From Polyangium sp. 6x1 (GTDB lineage Bacteria; Myxococcota_A; Polyangia; Polyangiales; Polyangiaceae): a stretch of DNA of 64,000 nt. Every line of letters starts with the position of its first letter. Position 1 is the stretch's first letter. A program made the position numbers and the translations under genes. The stretch covers positions 62,001 through 126,000 of the forward strand of contig NZ_JARZHH010000020.1 in NCBI RefSeq assembly GCF_029946515.1, given 5' to 3'. The notes beneath the pieces are model-generated. The model did not search any database. It was not told the DNA's origin and worked only from the letters and a program-made list of their open reading frames with translations. This document shows positions 56,812-64,000 of this stretch, piece after piece.

Positions 56812-59250
56812 GTGCAGCCTGGAGACGTCGTCGGCGGTCGTTTCGTCCTCGAGCGTATCGCCGGCACGGGGGGCATGGGCTCGGTCTTCCGCGGCCACGA
56901 TCACGTCACGCGCCAGCCTGTGGCCATCAAGGTCCTCGCGCAGCACGACGCCGAGGCCATCCGCCGCTTCGATCACGAGGCCAAGATCCTCGCCGAGCTC
57001 GGCCATCCCCATATCGTCCGTTACGTCGCTCACGGGGCCGCGCCCTCGGGGGCGCCTTGGCTCGTCATGGAATGGCTGGAGGGCCGGAGCCTCGCGTCGC
57101 GCCTCGTCGAAGGCCACCTCACGCAGGCGGAAGCCGTCGGCCTCGGCATCCGCATCGCATCCGCCCTCGCCGCGGCGCACGCGCGCGGGATCGTTCATCG
57201 CGATGTCAAGCCGAGCAACGTCTTCCTCGTCGGGGGTGTCCCCGAGACCGCGAAGGTCCTCGATTTCGGCCTTGCCCAGGCTGCTTCCGGCGGCGCGCGC
57301 CTCACCCGCACCGGGAGCGTCCTCGGCACGCCCGGGTACATGGCCCCCGAACAGGCCCAGGGCTCGCGTGGACGCGTCAATGCGCGGGCGGACGTGTTTT
57401 CCCTCGGGGCGCTGCTCTTCGAGTGCTTGACGGGCAAACCCGCGTTCGAGGGCGAGGGCGTCATGGCCATCCTCGCGCGGCTCCTCCTCGAAGATGCGCC
57501 GCGCGTGCGTACGATCCGGCCCGACGTGCCTCGCGCGCTCGACACGCTCGTCGCGCGCATGCTCTCGCGCGTGGCCGAGGCGCGGCCCATGGACGGGGCC
57601 GAGGTGCTGCGCGCCCTCGAGGGGATCGACACCGTCGAAGGCGAGAGGATCTCCGTCGTGCCGGCCTTGCCCGAGGGGATCAGCGATCGCGAGCGTCGCC
57701 TCGTCTACGCGATCGTCGCCGCGCCCGCCGTGGAGACGGCGATCCGGCCTTCGAGCCCCACGCTGCGCACGCAGCTGCCCCGTTCGTCCTGGGACGAGGT
57801 GCGTGTGATCGCGCGGCGGCACGGCGCCTCGCCGACGGAGCTCGCCTCGGGCACGCTCTTGCTCTCGCTCGATGGGACCGCCGACGGCCCCGTGCGCGCG
57901 GCGCGTTGTGCCCTGGAGATGGCCGAGATTCTGCTCGGGTTTCGGGTCGCGCTCGTCACGGGTCGCTCCGATGCGGGGCGGGATCTGCCGGCGCCCGACG
58001 TCGTCGAGCGCGCGCTCGATCTGCTGAAGCGCGCATGCCGCGCGCCCTCGTTCGGGGTGCGGATCGACGATCGGACGCGGGCGCTCTTGCCCGCGCGGTT
58101 CGAGGTCGAAGGCGCCTCCGACGACGCGCGTCTGCGCAGCGAGCGAGACGATCTCGGCGAACCGTGTCCCCTGTTCGGGCCTCCGTGCCAGTTCATGGGC
58201 CGCAAGGGCGAGCTCGCGGTGGTCCTCGATCTGCTCGAAGAAGGGCTCGACGAGCCGCGCGCGTCGGCCGCGCTCGTGGTCGCGCCGGCGGGGCTCGGCA
58301 AGACGCACCTCGCGCAGGAGGTCGTCCGCGCGCTCCGGGCGAGCCGCCCGGACCTCGTGGTCGGCTTTGGACGACCCGGCGTCGCCGGCGCCGATTTCGG
58401 CGTGATCGCGCGCATGCTCCGCACCCTCTCGCCCTCGCCCGACGCGGGCCCTGCCGACGGCTTCGAGGAGCGGGCGCTCGACGTCCTCCGGGCGCGCGCG
58501 GACGCGGGGCCGTTCTTGCTCGTGCTCGACGACGTGCAGTGGGCGGACGGGCCTTCGCTCGCGCTCGTGGATCAGGCGCTCGGGGAGCTCGCCGATCGCC
58601 CGTTCGGCGTGCTCGCGCTCGCGCGGCCCGAGGTGCGTGACCGCGCGCCGGGGCTCTTCGCGCGCCGGAGCGTGCAGGAGATCCGCCTGGGGACGCTCTC
58701 GCAGCGGGCCTCGCGCGAGCTCTTGCGCCACGCGCTCGGGCCCGACGTGGACGAGACGAACCTCGCGGCGCTCGCGCAGCGATCCGAGGGGCATCCGCTC
58801 TTCCTGCAGGAGCTCGCGCGCGGCGCGCCGGACGTGACACCGGAGGCGCTGCTCGCCGTGCACGGGCCCGCGATCGCCGAGCTCGCGTCCCCCGCGCGGC
58901 GGCTCCTGCGCGCGGCGAGCCTCGTCGGCGTCACGTTCTGGGAAGGCGCGGTCCTCACGCTGCTCGGCGGCGATGCGGACGTCACGCAGGTGCGATCGAC
59001 GCTCGGGGATCTCGCGAAGCGCGAAGTCATCACGCGGAAGCGGACGAGCAGCGCGCCGAACGACACGGAGTACGCGTTCAGCCAGTCGATGCTGCGCGAG
59101 GCGTTCCTGGCGACGTCGATGGAGGCCGACATCCGCCGAGGTCAGGCGCTCGCCGAGCGCTGGCTCGCGGGCTCGGGTGTGCGCGCCACCGCGCACGCGG
59201 GAGACGCCTCGCCGGCCCTCGCGTGGAAGCAAGGCGGCACGCGCTCGTGA
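56812..59250 (+). CDS. Ser/Thr kinase - degenerate cyclase-like - ATPase, short paralog
   Basis: This 812-aa paralog of the genes at 12019 and 59247 has a kinase (Lys40, HRDVKPSN from His129, DFG, APEQA), then the cyclase-like domain (AARCALEMAEILLGF, VVERALDLL, IDDRTRALLPARF) and a P-loop ATPase (PAGLGKTH, Lys497; LLVLDDVQWAD). It ends after the ATPase and lacks the long TPR-like region of the other two. GTG 56812 (VQPGDVVGGRF) matches the paralog start; the upstream frame runs into the hexanucleotide tract. The stop overlaps the next start in GTGA, so translation is coupled. Confidence 0.87.
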   Translation: MQPGDVVGGRFVLERIAGTGGMGSVFRGHDHVTRQPVAIKVLAQHDAEAIRRFDHEAKILAELGHPHIVRYVAHGAAPSGAPWLVMEWLEGRSLASRLVEGHLTQAEAVGLGIRIASALAAAHARGIVHRDVKPSNVFLVGGVPETAKVLDFGLAQAASGGARLTRTGSVLGTPGYMAPEQAQGSRGRVNARADVFSLGALLFECLTGKPAFEGEGVMAILARLLLEDAPRVRTIRPDVPRALDTLVARMLSRVAEARPMDGAEVLRALEGIDTVEGERISVVPALPEGISDRERRLVYAIVAAPAVETAIRPSSPTLRTQLPRSSWDEVRVIARRHGASPTELASGTLLLSLDGTADGPVRAARCALEMAEILLGFRVALVTGRSDAGRDLPAPDVVERALDLLKRACRAPSFGVRIDDRTRALLPARFEVEGASDDARLRSERDDLGEPCPLFGPPCQFMGRKGELAVVLDLLEEGLDEPRASAALVVAPAGLGKTHLAQEVVRALRASRPDLVVGFGRPGVAGADFGVIARMLRTLSPSPDAGPADGFEERALDVLRARADAGPFLLVLDDVQWADGPSLALVDQALGELADRPFGVLALARPEVRDRAPGLFARRSVQEIRLGTLSQRASRELLRHALGPDVDETNLAALAQRSEGHPLFLQELARGAPDVTPEALLAVHGPAIAELASPARRLLRAASLVGVTFWEGAVLTLLGGDADVTQVRSTLGDLAKREVITRKRTSSAPNDTEYAFSQSMLREAFLATSMEADIRRGQALAERWLAGSGVRATAHAGDASPALAWKQGGTRS

Positions 59251-62200
59251 ACCGCGGCGACGTCATCGCCGGCCGCTTCGAGATCGAGCGCCGCGCAGGC
59301 TCCGGCGGGATGGGCGCGGTCTACCGCGCGCACGACCGCGCGACCGGCCTGCCCGTCGCGCTCAAGGTCATCCACCAACCCGCGTCCGAGGCGACGCGCC
59401 GCTTCGACGTCGAGGCGCGCGCGCTCGCCGAACTCTCGCATCCGCACGTCGTCCGCTACGTGACGCACGGCCTCTCCGAGGCGGGTTTTCCCTACCTCGT
59501 GATGGAGTGGCTCGAGGGCGAGGATCTCTCCGCGCGGCTCGCGCGTGGGCCACTCACGCCGGAGGAGAGCCTGCTCCTCGTGCGCCGCGTGGCCGCGGGC
59601 CTCGGCGCGGCGCACGCGCGGGGCATCGTGCATCGCGACGTCAAGCCCACGAACCTCATGCTCGTGGGCGGCGTGATCGAGGGCGTCAAGCTCGTCGATT
59701 TTGGCCTCGCGCAGCTCGGCAACACGTCGCGCAAGCTCACGCGAACGGGCGTCATCCTGGGCACGCCGGGGTACATGGCTCCCGAGCAGGCGAGCGGCGA
59801 CGGCAGGCCGCACGGCGCGGGCGCGGATGTCTTCTCGCTCGGCGCCGTCTTCTACGAGTGCCTCACGGGCCGCCCGCCTTTCCAGGCGGAGAACCTCATG
59901 GCCCTCTTCGCCAAGCTCCTGCTCGAAGAGGCCCCGCGCCTCGCCGAAGCGCGGCCCGATCTTCCCCCGCGGCTCGACGCGCTCATGGCGCGCCTGCTCG
60001 CGAAGGACCCCGCGTCGCGCCCGGCGGACGGCGCCGCCCTCGAAGCCGAGCTCGACGCGATCGACGCGCTCGGCAACGAGGAGACGGGCGAGGTCCCGAC
60101 GATCGCGGACGAACCCGCGGCGATGGGCCTGACCGACGTCGAGGCGCGCTTCGTCTCGATCCTGGCCCTCCATCACGAGACCGTGAGCGGCGCGCTCGAT
60201 CCGAAGGGCTCCACGCACCGCTCGCAGGCCGACGTCGTCGCGGCGGTCCGGCACGAGGTCGCCCCGCTCGGCGCGCGTGTCGACGAGCTGCGCAACGGCG
60301 CGCTCGTGGTCACGCTGCTCGGCGCGGGCGAACCCACGGATCGCGCCGCGCGCGCGGCCCGCGCGGCCTTGCGCCTTCGCGCGATCCTCCCCGACGCGGC
60401 CCTCGCGCTCGCGACGGGCCGCGCCGAGGCCTCCGCGCGCCTGCCCGTCGGCGAGGTCGTCGATCGGGTCGCGAGGCTGCTCGACGGTGAAACCGTGCCT
60501 CTCCACGGTGGCGAGAGAAGGCTCTCGGGTGAGGTCCTCGGCATCCGCATCGACGACGTCACACGCGCCCTGCTCGACGCGCGCTTCGACGTCACGAGCG
60601 CGGCCGATGGCCACCGCCTCGTCGCGGAGCGCGCCTCCGGCGAGGCTGCGCGCACGCTCCTCGGCAAACCGAGCCCCTTCGTCGGCCGCGACCGCGAGCT
60701 CCGCGTCGTGCGTGATCTCGTCGACGCGGCGATCGAGGAAGCGCGCCCCTCCGCCGTGCTCCTCGTCGGCGCGGCGGGCGCTGGCAAATCGCGCCTGCTC
60801 TCGGAGCTCGTCACGCGCATCCGGCAAGACCGCCCCGAGGTCCTCGTGGCCCGCGGCCACGGCGATCTCCTCGGCCAGGGCTCTCCGCACGCGCTCCTCG
60901 GCTCCACGCTGCTCGGCGCGCTCTCGGACGCGCCCTTCGAGGGCCGCGCGCGGCTCGCCGCGTTCGTCCGGACCTACCTCCCCGAAACGAGCGCCGAGCG
61001 GGTCACGGAGCTCGTCGCCGAGCTCGTCGGCCTCCCGTGCCACGACGAAGCGAGTGGGCGCCTGCGCGCCGCGCGCCAGAGCCCTGCGCTCATGAAGGAT
61101 CACGTCCGCGAGGCCGTCGTGGATCTCTTCGCGGCGATGACGCGTCGCCACCCCGTCCTCCTCGCGCTCGAGGACGTGCAATGGGGCGACGCCGCCTCCT
61201 TGCGCCTGCTCGACGCGGCCATGCGTGAGCTCGGCGATCGCCCCTTCATCGTCCTCGCGGCCGCGCGCCCCGAAGCGCTCACGCTGTTCCCGCGCCTCTT
61301 CGGGGATCGATTGCACGAGGTGCGACTCGCGGAGCTGCCGCGCAAGGCGAGCGCGCGCATCACCCGCCACGCCCTCGGCGACGCGGCGCCGGCGGAGCTC
61401 GTCGACGCCCTCGTCGAGCGCGCCGCGGGCAATCCCTTTTATCTGGAAGAGCTCGTGCGGGCCATCGCCGAGGGGCGCGGGGGCGTGCTGCCGGAGACCG
61501 TGCTCGGCATGATCGAGGCTCGCCTCGGCGCCCTCGATCCGCCGGCGCGCCGCGTCCTCCGCGCAGCGAGCGTCTTCGGCGAATCCTTCTTTCGCGGCGG
61601 CATTCCGGCCCTGCTCGGCGACGACGCGCCGGACGAGGACGAGCTCTCGGCCGTGCTCGCCTCGCTCGTCGAGCGCGAGATCCTCGTCACGCGGCGCGAC
61701 AGCCGCCTCGCCGGCGAGGAGCAGCTCGCCTTCCGGCACGTGCTCCTGCGCGAGGGCGCGTATGCGATGCTCACCGATCGGGATCGCGCCCTCGGCCACA
61801 GGCTCGCCGGCGAATGGCTCGAGGCCCACGGCGAATGGGACGCCAGGATCCTCGCTGCGCATTTCGATCGCGGCGGCGACGCGGCCCGGGCGATCCCGCA
61901 TTACGAGCGCGCCGCGGAGCATGCGCTCGGGGCGGGCGACGACGAGGCGGCGCTCGCCCTCGCCGAGCGTGGCCTCGCCCTCGGCGCCGCAGGCGACCGG
62001 GCGGCCGCGCTCCGGGCGATCCAGACCGACGCCTGGGCGTGGAATGGCGATTGGGTTCGGGCGTTCGCCTCGGCCAAGGCCACGCTCGCCCTGGCCACGC
62101 CGGGCACGACGAGCCATTGCCGCGCGCTCGGCAGCGCCATCACGAGCCCCGTCATTGCCGACAAACCCGAGGTCCGCGCCGCCTTCGCCCGCGACCTCGC

Positions 62201-63194
62201 CCGCGTGACCCCCGATCCTCTCGCGATCCCCGCGTTCGCCTGGGCCTACAGCGTGGCGATCATGCCGTACCTGCTCGGCGCCGAGCGCGAGCTCGCCGAG
62301 GCGCACCTCGCGCGCCTCGAAGAGGTCACGGCGCCGTTCCTCGACCGCGAGCCCTCCTCGGCCGGCTGGGTGAAAATGACCCGCGCCTTCTGGCACCGCT
62401 ACGTCCCCCGCGATTTCGCGGCCGCGCTCGCCCTCGATCGCGAGGCGCTCGCCCATTTCGAGGCCGCGAGCGATCGGCGCTATGGCCCTTACGTGCAGAT
62501 GCACGTCGGCCTCGACTGGACCTACCTCGGCGCCTTCGAGCAGGCCGAGGCCGCCCTCGCGCGCGCCATGCAGGGCGCCGAACCCGGCAGCATGATGGCG
62601 CTCGCGTCGCGCACCTACCTCGGCCGCGTCCTCGTGCTCCGGGGCCGCCCGGCCGACGCGATCGAGCCCTGCACGGCCGTCCAAAAGGAGGCCGAGGCGC
62701 GCGGCGAACGGACCGTCGCCATCAATGCCGCGCTCGTCCTCGCGGAGGCAGCGCTCGCCGCGGGCTCCCTCGCGACGGCTCGAACCCACGCGCTCGCCCT
62801 CGGACCGCTCGTGCAAACATTACCCTTCGCGCGCGCGACCCTCACGGCCCTCCTCGCCGGCCTCGCGCTCGCCGAGGGCCGCCCCGCCGAGGCCCTCGCG
62901 CTCGCCGAGCCTGCGCTCGCCGAGAGCGCTCGGCGCGGCATGTACCATTTTGGTCACGACCAGCTCGTCCTGTCGCGCGTGGATGCCCTCCGCGCCCTCG
63001 GCCGGGCGGAGGAGGCGCGCGCGGCCGTCCTTGCAGTGCGCTCCGATCTTTTCGCGCGGGCGGCGCGAATCCCGGATCCGCTCCTTCGCCAAACCTTCCT
63101 CGAACGAATTCCGACCCACGCGGCCCTCCTCGCGCGTGCCGAGGAATGGCTTTCGCATCCCCCCGCTGCGCCCGCTTCGACGTTGGTGTCCTGA
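59247..63194 (+). CDS. Ser/Thr kinase - degenerate cyclase-like - ATPase - TPR protein
   Basis: This 1315-aa full-length paralog begins at GTG 59247 (VNRGDVIAGRFEIERRAG), overlapping the upstream stop by 4 nt. The kinase has Lys40, HRDVKPTN (His129), DFG and APEQA. The cyclase-like domain has AARAALRLRAILP, GEVVDRVARLLDG and IDDVTRALLDARF without metal-binding Asp residues. The ATPase has GAAGAGKS (Lys514) and LLALEDVQWGD, followed by about 500 residues of TPR-like helices. Such ATPase-TPR (STAND-like) modules are usually signal-controlled switches; the target is unknown. A frame extension to ATG 59223 is possible but breaks the paralog alignment. Confidence 0.88.
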   Translation: MNRGDVIAGRFEIERRAGSGGMGAVYRAHDRATGLPVALKVIHQPASEATRRFDVEARALAELSHPHVVRYVTHGLSEAGFPYLVMEWLEGEDLSARLARGPLTPEESLLLVRRVAAGLGAAHARGIVHRDVKPTNLMLVGGVIEGVKLVDFGLAQLGNTSRKLTRTGVILGTPGYMAPEQASGDGRPHGAGADVFSLGAVFYECLTGRPPFQAENLMALFAKLLLEEAPRLAEARPDLPPRLDALMARLLAKDPASRPADGAALEAELDAIDALGNEETGEVPTIADEPAAMGLTDVEARFVSILALHHETVSGALDPKGSTHRSQADVVAAVRHEVAPLGARVDELRNGALVVTLLGAGEPTDRAARAARAALRLRAILPDAALALATGRAEASARLPVGEVVDRVARLLDGETVPLHGGERRLSGEVLGIRIDDVTRALLDARFDVTSAADGHRLVAERASGEAARTLLGKPSPFVGRDRELRVVRDLVDAAIEEARPSAVLLVGAAGAGKSRLLSELVTRIRQDRPEVLVARGHGDLLGQGSPHALLGSTLLGALSDAPFEGRARLAAFVRTYLPETSAERVTELVAELVGLPCHDEASGRLRAARQSPALMKDHVREAVVDLFAAMTRRHPVLLALEDVQWGDAASLRLLDAAMRELGDRPFIVLAAARPEALTLFPRLFGDRLHEVRLAELPRKASARITRHALGDAAPAELVDALVERAAGNPFYLEELVRAIAEGRGGVLPETVLGMIEARLGALDPPARRVLRAASVFGESFFRGGIPALLGDDAPDEDELSAVLASLVEREILVTRRDSRLAGEEQLAFRHVLLREGAYAMLTDRDRALGHRLAGEWLEAHGEWDARILAAHFDRGGDAARAIPHYERAAEHALGAGDDEAALALAERGLALGAAGDRAAALRAIQTDAWAWNGDWVRAFASAKATLALATPGTTSHCRALGSAITSPVIADKPEVRAAFARDLARVTPDPLAIPAFAWAYSVAIMPYLLGAERELAEAHLARLEEVTAPFLDREPSSAGWVKMTRAFWHRYVPRDFAAALALDREALAHFEAASDRRYGPYVQMHVGLDWTYLGAFEQAEAALARAMQGAEPGSMMALASRTYLGRVLVLRGRPADAIEPCTAVQKEAEARGERTVAINAALVLAEAALAAGSLATARTHALALGPLVQTLPFARATLTALLAGLALAEGRPAEALALAEPALAESARRGMYHFGHDQLVLSRVDALRALGRAEEARAAVLAVRSDLFARAARIPDPLLRQTFLERIPTHAALLARAEEWLSHPPAAPASTLVS

Positions 63195-63259
63195 GCACAC
63201 GGCGCATCGCGCCCGTCGCTCCGGCATCCCCGCCCGCGGGCGCTGGAGGGTTTTCGCGA

Positions 63260-64000
63260 ATGGACGGATCTCCGCTCAGGAAGGACGCGCCCGAAGACCT
63301 CGCGCCTCGCTCCTCCACGCGCCCGATCGACGAGGGCGCGGCGCTCCGCGCGAGCCTCCTCCAGGAGCTCCCGGAGATCCCGGCTCGTTACCTCTACGAC
63401 GACACCGGGAGCGAGCTCTTCGAGCGCATCACCGGGCTCTCCGTGTATTACCAGACCCGCACGGAGATATCGATCCTGGAGAGCCGCGCCGCGGACATCG
63501 TCGCGCACGCACACCCGCGCCAGCTCGTCGAGCTCGGCAGCGGCGCGGGCCGGAAAATCAGGATCCTCCTCGATTCCCTGCGGGCGGACGGCCGTGGCGT
63601 CACCTGCACCATGCTCGACATCAACGAACTCTTCTTGCTCCAGTCGATCGATCGCCTCTCCGTCGACTACCCCGAATTCGCATTTCGTGGCGTCGTCGGC
63701 AATTTCATGACCGACCTCGGTCGCCTCGGCCCCGCGGGCGGCCGCCTCGTCGTGTTCTTCGCCGGCACCGTGGGCAACCTCCACCCGGACGAGCGCCGCT
63801 CGTTCTTCGGCGAGCTCTCGCAGCGCATGGATGACTCGGATGCGCTGCTCCTCGGCGTCGATCTCGTCAAGGATCCGGCCCGGCTCGAAGCCGCGTACGA
63901 CGATCCCGAGGGCGTCACGGCGGCCTTCAACCTGAACATCCTCTCGGTCCTCAACCGGCGCTTCGCCGGTGATTTCGATCCGTCGGCCTTCCGGCACCGT
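63260..64000 (+). CDS. egtD: EgtD-like L-histidine N-alpha-methyltransferase (5' part)
   Basis: The frame is open from ATG 63260 to the window end (247 codons seen), with GGAGGG 9 nt upstream. Family features are RYLYDDTGSELFERIT, YYQTRTE, the SAM-binding VELGSGAGRKIRILLD and FAGTVGNLHPDE. EgtD trimethylates histidine to hercynine, the first step of ergothioneine synthesis. EgtB and other pathway genes, if present, would lie beyond the window. The gene follows the kinase gene by 65 nt. Confidence 0.88.
   Translation, partial: MDGSPLRKDAPEDLAPRSSTRPIDEGAALRASLLQELPEIPARYLYDDTGSELFERITGLSVYYQTRTEISILESRAADIVAHAHPRQLVELGSGAGRKIRILLDSLRADGRGVTCTMLDINELFLLQSIDRLSVDYPEFAFRGVVGNFMTDLGRLGPAGGRLVVFFAGTVGNLHPDERRSFFGELSQRMDDSDALLLGVDLVKDPARLEAAYDDPEGVTAAFNLNILSVLNRRFAGDFDPSAFRHR

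Noticed and set aside
59142-62816. Long minus-strand frame opposite the kinase at 59247
   Set aside because: It is a GC-bias shadow; the plus strand carries the kinase and ATPase motifs.

Overview
This 64 kb window comes from a very GC-rich bacterial chromosome. The gene content points to a myxobacterium, most likely Polyangiales (Polyangium/Sorangium-like). The reasons are giant Ser/Thr kinase-ATPase fusions, several multi-PAS histidine kinases, many lipoproteins with Cys-rich or glycine/serine linkers, a CDGIDNDNDG metal-binding motif, a tachylectin-like beta-propeller and frequent GTG starts. The assignment is an inference from content, not from a marker gene. I see no rRNA, tRNA, insertion sequence, integrase or CRISPR array.

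Layout. 1-6114: the tail of an unknown gene, a small lipoprotein, a 1715-aa kinase-ATPase-GAF-STAS regulator (minus strand) and a hairpin-rich intergenic block. 6115-10019: two divergent membrane proteins, one GT-C glycosyltransferase-like. 10092-28877: a signalling block with a PAS-GAF histidine kinase, a Ser/Thr kinase-ATPase, a pentaheme cytochrome lipoprotein, a membrane multi-PAS kinase, a LytS-type kinase, an exported barrel-like protein and a double-core hybrid kinase. 28962-32027: a copper operon (His-rich secreted peptide, TolC-like channel, multicopper oxidase). 32129-35800: serine dehydratase, thiazole kinase, a DUF3750-like protein and an outer-membrane protein. 35896-43551: a type VI secretion VgrG delivery cassette with two pentapeptide-repeat proteins, DUF2169, DUF3540 and a PAAR-like tip. 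43630-48650: a monoheme lipoprotein, a membrane protein, an archaemetzincin protease, a SpoIIAA/STAS-like protein with a truncated duplicate, and a lipoprotein behind a convincing sigma-54 promoter. 48657-51304: an AAC(6')-like acetyltransferase, a 43-bp tandem repeat array and two lipoproteins. 51340-56487: an operon with a LodA/GoxA-type CTQ quinoprotein, a di-heme cytochrome and a five-repeat tachylectin-like lectin. 56812-63194: two translationally coupled Ser/Thr kinase-ATPase paralogs. 63260-end: the start of an EgtD-like ergothioneine methyltransferase.

The most unusual items are the LodA-like/di-heme cytochrome/lectin operon with no LodB maturase in view; the family of three kinase proteins (12019, 56812, 59247) that share a degenerate nucleotide-cyclase-like domain between kinase and ATPase; the 43-bp array; and the sigma-54 promoter with phased 12-bp GATCGATC iterons upstream. 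All six convergent gene pairs lie within 35 nt of each other, and two share a CTAG in which the stop codons interlock. Coding calls rest on family motifs, start-site evidence and layout. In this composition most long open frames on the opposite strand are non-coding.
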